This document shows, in pieces, positions 21,288 through 24,370 of a stretch of DNA of 24,370 nt (position 1 is its first letter; every line of letters begins with the position of its first letter). The stretch spans positions 1 to 24,370 of IMG/VR virus record IMGVR_UViG_3300037104_000212; one strand, 5' to 3'. The notes below the pieces were generated by a model. The model had not been told where the DNA came from. It worked only from the letters and a program-made list of their open reading frames with translations, and did no database searches. A program made the position numbers and the translations under genes. This DNA comes from a virus.

Positions 21288-23569
21288 TGTCCCTATCCCC
21301 ACAGTTCTCCGAACTTTCCATGAAGGAACAGGCGCGCCTAGGACTCCCCGATGGGTTCAAAATGGCGACCTCGTTTCCGTTTTCAGGGATGAACCAAGAA
21401 GCATCCCGCATTGGAATAGAGGACGCCGAGTTTTTCTACCGAGAAAACTTTATCAAGATTGGCCCAGGAAGATTAAGAACAATCTGGGATGTAGGAGTGC
21501 CGATCTATACAGCGCCTAGTGGTAAAACCATCGTCTGGTTTATCTTTTTCAATATCGCTGCGGTGAATTATGCGGCGGTGTTTCTAAGCGACGGAACCGC
21601 CGATCAAGTCAATGTAGCAACCCTCGCTATAACACATATCAGCACCGTTGCGGGGACGTTCTACGCCGGGACACAATTACCAGCGGCTTGCCAATCTGGC
21701 TCTCAGTATCTTCTAATCGTCAACAATATAACGTCCAATTCGTATTGGATTTGGGACGGGACTGTTCTTTACACAGCCGGGTCACTTGGCCCAGGCGTCA
21801 CCATCACCAGCGGTGGGGCTGGATACAGTTCTGCGCCAACCGTGACCGCATACGGCGGAACGGGGAGCGGAGCCACATTCTCACCGTCAATCGCCAACGG
21901 CTCTGTGGTTTCTGTGGTTCTCACGAACCCAGGAACGGGCTACAGCCCTGGCGATGTCGTTCAGCTTGCATTTACCGGAGGCGGATCAAATACCAGCGCG
22001 AAATTAACTGCCGTCCTACAGGGCGCGGTAATATCGGCCATAGATATTCTGGCTCCCGGCTCTGGTTATACAAACGGGACTTATGCGCTCGGGATTACTG
22101 GCGGTGGCGGAACCGGAGCGACCGGAACCTTTACCGTCGCCGGAAATATCGTCACCAGCATTGCGCTCACAGCCGGAGGCTCGGGCTATACATCAACGCC
22201 GACGATTTCTTTCCCCGGCGCTGGAGGATCGGGCGCCCAAGGTAAGGCCATACTTGTTCCTGGCGGAATCGCATCCGTAACGGTGACGAATGGTGGAACG
22301 GGATACAATTCAACCCCAACTCTCACGGTTGTAGGCGGCGGCGGAACCGGCGCAACATTGACCGCCACCATATCTGGTGGGGCCATTACAGGTGTCGCCG
22401 TTAATGTTGCTGGAACTGGATATACGTCGGTTCCGGCGATTGAAGTTCAATCTGGCGTCAACAACGCTGCCTCAGCAACGGTTTCTCTCATGCCGTTTGG
22501 CATTAGCGGGTCGTCAATTGAGACGTTCCAATCGAGAGTATGGATACCGTTTCCGAACCAAGCCGGAAAGCAAAATAATGGCGGCACGTTCCTTGTTTCC
22601 GCCCCATCGTCAATCACCGATTTCTCTACATCGGACGGCGGTTTGATTTTCGTCAGCAATGACAGATTTTTGCGAGCTAATTATGTGAACATTCGTCAAT
22701 CGAATGGATATCTATACCCATTCGGCGATAGCTCGGTCGAAGTCATATCGAATGTTCAAACGAGCGGGAATCCGTCAACCACGACTTTCAATTATCAAAA
22801 CGTCGATCCGCAAATCGGCATGGCATGGCGAGACACTTGCCAGGATTTCAGCCGAACGATTCTTTTTTCAAATTCTCTCGGCGTATTCGGTCTATATGGC
22901 GGTGCCGTAACGAAGGTAAGCAAAAAAATAGATCAGATATTCGATAATGCGATTTTTCCGCCAACGGCTGGCGCGGTCACGCCATGCGCTGCCGTGGCAA
23001 GCATCCATACGATCAGAACCTATCTCATCCTAATGACCATTATGGACCCGTTCACCGCAGCGCCTAGAAATGTGCTTTTAGCGTGGGATGAAACAGAGTG
23101 GTTTGTCGTCAGTCAAACCCCGGCACTAATCTATATCGGGACACAGGAAATCGACAGTGACCTAACGGCGTGGGGAACGGACGGAACGACTCTTATGCCG
23201 CTGATGGAAACTCCATCGACGCTAATAACAAAAAAACTATCGTCCAAACTATGGGGCGCTGCTAATGCGTTTCTTACAAAACTCGCACTTGGTTTCTACG
23301 TTCAAGGAACAGATCGCTCAGCAGCCAAGGTTGGAATCTCCTTGAACGTGAATGTCGATAGCGAACTAACTTCAACTACCATCCCCAATAGCCCCCTTTC
23401 GATCACGGCGGTATCCCCCAATATGCAGTTCATCCCCACGGGAAGTGGCGATATTTACGGCCAGCAGCTTGGCTATACTCTCACTAGCACTTCCCCTGAT
23501 TTTGAATTAGACTATTTGGGCCTGGGGTACTCGGATTGGTGGGGAGGGTGGGGATCACCTCCAGCATAG
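21287..23569 (+). CDS. P22 gp10-like tail hub (DNA stabilisation) protein with repeat insertion
   Basis: The ATG at 21287 overlaps the previous stop (TAATG). The 760-residue protein resembles P22-type gp10/tail nozzle proteins: 'GRLRTIWDVGVPIYTAPSGK' near the N-terminus, then 'SNDRFLRANYVNIRQ', 'GYLYPFGDSSVEVISNVQTS', 'PQIGMAWRDTCQDFSRTILF' and 'LGVFGLYGGAVTKVSKKID', as in the beta-propeller-like hub that closes the DNA channel. Between about residues 169 and 401 it carries some six GxGY repeats not expected in gp10, accounting for its large size (P22 gp10 is about 470). The insertion may form an external beta-solenoid or adhesin-like domain. Confidence 0.75.
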   Translation: MSLSPQFSELSMKEQARLGLPDGFKMATSFPFSGMNQEASRIGIEDAEFFYRENFIKIGPGRLRTIWDVGVPIYTAPSGKTIVWFIFFNIAAVNYAAVFLSDGTADQVNVATLAITHISTVAGTFYAGTQLPAACQSGSQYLLIVNNITSNSYWIWDGTVLYTAGSLGPGVTITSGGAGYSSAPTVTAYGGTGSGATFSPSIANGSVVSVVLTNPGTGYSPGDVVQLAFTGGGSNTSAKLTAVLQGAVISAIDILAPGSGYTNGTYALGITGGGGTGATGTFTVAGNIVTSIALTAGGSGYTSTPTISFPGAGGSGAQGKAILVPGGIASVTVTNGGTGYNSTPTLTVVGGGGTGATLTATISGGAITGVAVNVAGTGYTSVPAIEVQSGVNNAASATVSLMPFGISGSSIETFQSRVWIPFPNQAGKQNNGGTFLVSAPSSITDFSTSDGGLIFVSNDRFLRANYVNIRQSNGYLYPFGDSSVEVISNVQTSGNPSTTTFNYQNVDPQIGMAWRDTCQDFSRTILFSNSLGVFGLYGGAVTKVSKKIDQIFDNAIFPPTAGAVTPCAAVASIHTIRTYLILMTIMDPFTAAPRNVLLAWDETEWFVVSQTPALIYIGTQEIDSDLTAWGTDGTTLMPLMETPSTLITKKLSSKLWGAANAFLTKLALGFYVQGTDRSAAKVGISLNVNVDSELTSTTIPNSPLSITAVSPNMQFIPTGSGDIYGQQLGYTLTSTSPDFELDYLGLGYSDWWGGWGSPPA
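21795..22490 (+). repeat. GxGY-type protein repeats inserted in the gp10-like gene, about six units
   Basis: Units such as 'VTNGGTGYNSTPTLTVVGG' and 'LTAGGSGYTSTPTISFPGA' recur every ~35-45 residues, separated by Gly-Gly-Thr-Gly-Ala spacers. They resemble the units at 18829-19390. Boundaries are approximate. Confidence 0.75.
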
Positions 23570-23577
23570 GAAAGCCC

Positions 23578-23775
23578 ATGGCAAAGTCAAAAAATCTGAA
23601 TTTCGTCGGTGCCATTCGTGACGGCGAAAACCCGAAAGGGCAAACGTCAGTCACCGTGAATGGATTGGAGCGCCAGAAAGACGGCGGCTACAAATCCGAT
23701 TTTACGGACATTGAGCGCCCGCGAGACACGCCAAGCGTCCAGATCGGCAATGAGCGGAAGCGCATTGGGGGCTAG
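23578..23775 (+). CDS. Hypothetical protein, 65 aa
   Basis: AGGAAA lies just before ATG 23578; an upstream in-frame start would overlap the gp10-like gene. The protein is small, basic and hydrophilic with Gly, Asn and Asp and a C-terminal Gly-Gly. It shares general style with the 63-residue protein at 16680-16871 but no clear homology can be asserted. Position after the tail hub suggests a virion or assembly factor. Confidence 0.65.
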   Translation: MAKSKNLNFVGAIRDGENPKGQTSVTVNGLERQKDGGYKSDFTDIERPRDTPSVQIGNERKRIGG

Positions 23776-23776
23776 G

Positions 23777-24109
23777 TTGTTGTCAGCGATTCTCAATATT
23801 CCGAAAACTCCACTCGAATGGACGCGGTGGAGCTTTCACCATCGGTTGCAGCACGATCAAATTCAGCAAGCCATCATGGAGCAAAAAGGGGTCAGCACCA
23901 CGACCTTTGTGCTTGATCCCATAAATTTCGGAAGGCCGAGAGATTTTCTTGAAAGAAATCAGGAAACTCACACACAAATGAACGCTCCACTAGGGCTGCA
24001 AGGGAGCGATCTTGAGGACGTTGATTTGAAAGACCCGAGGCAACTCCAAGCGTGGATTTTTGCTGAGTACCAAGAATTGTTTTCGGCAAGCGCCGCGTTG
24101 AAAATATGA
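23777..24109 (+). CDS. Hypothetical protein, 110 aa, in tail operon
   Basis: The likely start is TTG 23777 (or TTG 23780), a few bases after the preceding stop and behind GGGGGC; earlier in-frame starts lie inside the neighbouring gene. The protein has aromatic-rich 'PLEWTRWSFHHRLQHDQIQQ' near the start and helices elsewhere, with 'AWIFAEYQELFSAS' near the end. In podoviruses, similar-sized helical proteins after the tail hub are sometimes internal or injection-related, but this cannot be shown here. It ends in an ATGA overlap with the following partial gene. Confidence 0.65.
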   Translation: MLSAILNIPKTPLEWTRWSFHHRLQHDQIQQAIMEQKGVSTTTFVLDPINFGRPRDFLERNQETHTQMNAPLGLQGSDLEDVDLKDPRQLQAWIFAEYQELFSASAALKI

Positions 24110-24370
24110 ATACAGCGCAAAAACATATCGAGAAAAACCATTTTGCGAAAGTGGGCGCTATTGACGTTTCGAGCGCGGCCTTCGCGCTTAAGCGTCATGT
24201 GGTACATTTTTCTGATGAAACAAGCCGTCAGACGTATGGCGGTACGGCTCACCCGGATTCAGAGACAATCTATCTTCGCATGACGCCGGTTCATACGATG
24301 GATGGCGTATTCAATTCGCTGGAAGTAGAGAACTGCCCTCTTTCTTCCGTATCTGAATTTTCAGATTTGC
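24106..24370 (+). CDS. Partial protein running off the window; possible 2OG-Fe(II) oxygenase-like
   Basis: ATG 24106 overlaps the previous stop as ATGA, and the frame stays open to the last base (88 codons). Residues 49-58 read 'HPDSETIYLR', where H49-x-D51 followed by a hydrophobic strand recalls the first metal-binding motif of 2-oxoglutarate/Fe(II) oxygenases (including the aspartyl/asparaginyl hydroxylase-like proteins some phages carry). The distal His and the 2-oxoglutarate-binding Arg would lie beyond the window, so the idea is untested. It may instead be an unrelated tail-region protein. Confidence 0.6.
   Translation, partial: MNTAQKHIEKNHFAKVGAIDVSSAAFALKRHVVHFSDETSRQTYGGTAHPDSETIYLRMTPVHTMDGVFNSLEVENCPLSSVSEFSDL

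Overview
The window looks like part of a tailed-phage genome (Caudoviricetes) with a P22-like, short-tailed (podovirus) virion plan. It could be a free phage, a prophage or a metagenomic phage contig; no integrase, attachment site, tRNA, CRISPR array or clear host gene is visible. Supporting genes are a DUF1376-type replication protein, a primase-helicase, terminase large subunit, portal, scaffold-like protein, major capsid protein, a gp4-like adaptor and a gp10-like tail hub. The host cannot be named from sequence alone. The moderate GC content and AlpA-type regulator would fit a proteobacterium, but this is a guess.

Layout. (1) 1-2732: replication module, with a partial upstream ORF, a DUF1376 protein and a zinc-ribbon/TOPRIM/DnaB-type primase-helicase. 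(2) 2758-3673: a strong promoter carrying a direct-repeat operator candidate, a 58-residue ribbon-helix-helix protein whose ATG falls at the predicted transcription start, then a small membrane protein, a small lipoprotein and an unknown gene. (3) 3670-6801: terminase large subunit and four small genes. (4) 6798-13989: a seven-gene metabolic cassette inside the packaging/structural region. It encodes a B12-type radical SAM enzyme, a CgeB-like glycosyltransferase, a split and very short thiamine-diphosphate E1 alpha/beta pair, a ColD-like sugar 3-dehydratase, an SDR sugar-nucleotide dehydratase/epimerase interrupted by a 342-residue intein, and a small helical protein. (5) 13990-15968, minus strand: portal gene co-transcribed behind an AlpA-like helix-turn-helix gene. 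(6) 15969-16271: divergent control region with several dyads, a 13-residue extremely basic mini-ORF with a good ribosome binding site, and two mutually exclusive GC-rich hairpins. (7) 16272-24370: head and tail genes, interrupted by a minus-strand LAGLIDADG homing endonuclease gene that exactly fills the space between two virion genes.

How it fits together. Most plus-strand genes are linked by 4-base stop/start overlaps (ATGA, GTGA or TTGA), so they probably form long, translationally coupled operons. The most distinctive feature is the sugar cassette. The ColD-like enzyme has His where aminotransferases have the PLP lysine, which points to C3 deoxygenation of a 4-keto-6-deoxy nucleotide sugar. 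The SDR enzyme could make or reduce such an intermediate. The E1 pair could add a two-carbon branch, and the glycosyltransferase could transfer the finished sugar. The hypothesis is that the phage makes an unusual, perhaps branched, deoxy-sugar and places it on the cell surface, the virion or its DNA. The chemistry and the acceptor are inference. Two LAGLIDADG elements (intein and free-standing gene), the inverted portal operon and the mini-ORF/hairpin leader are further points of interest.
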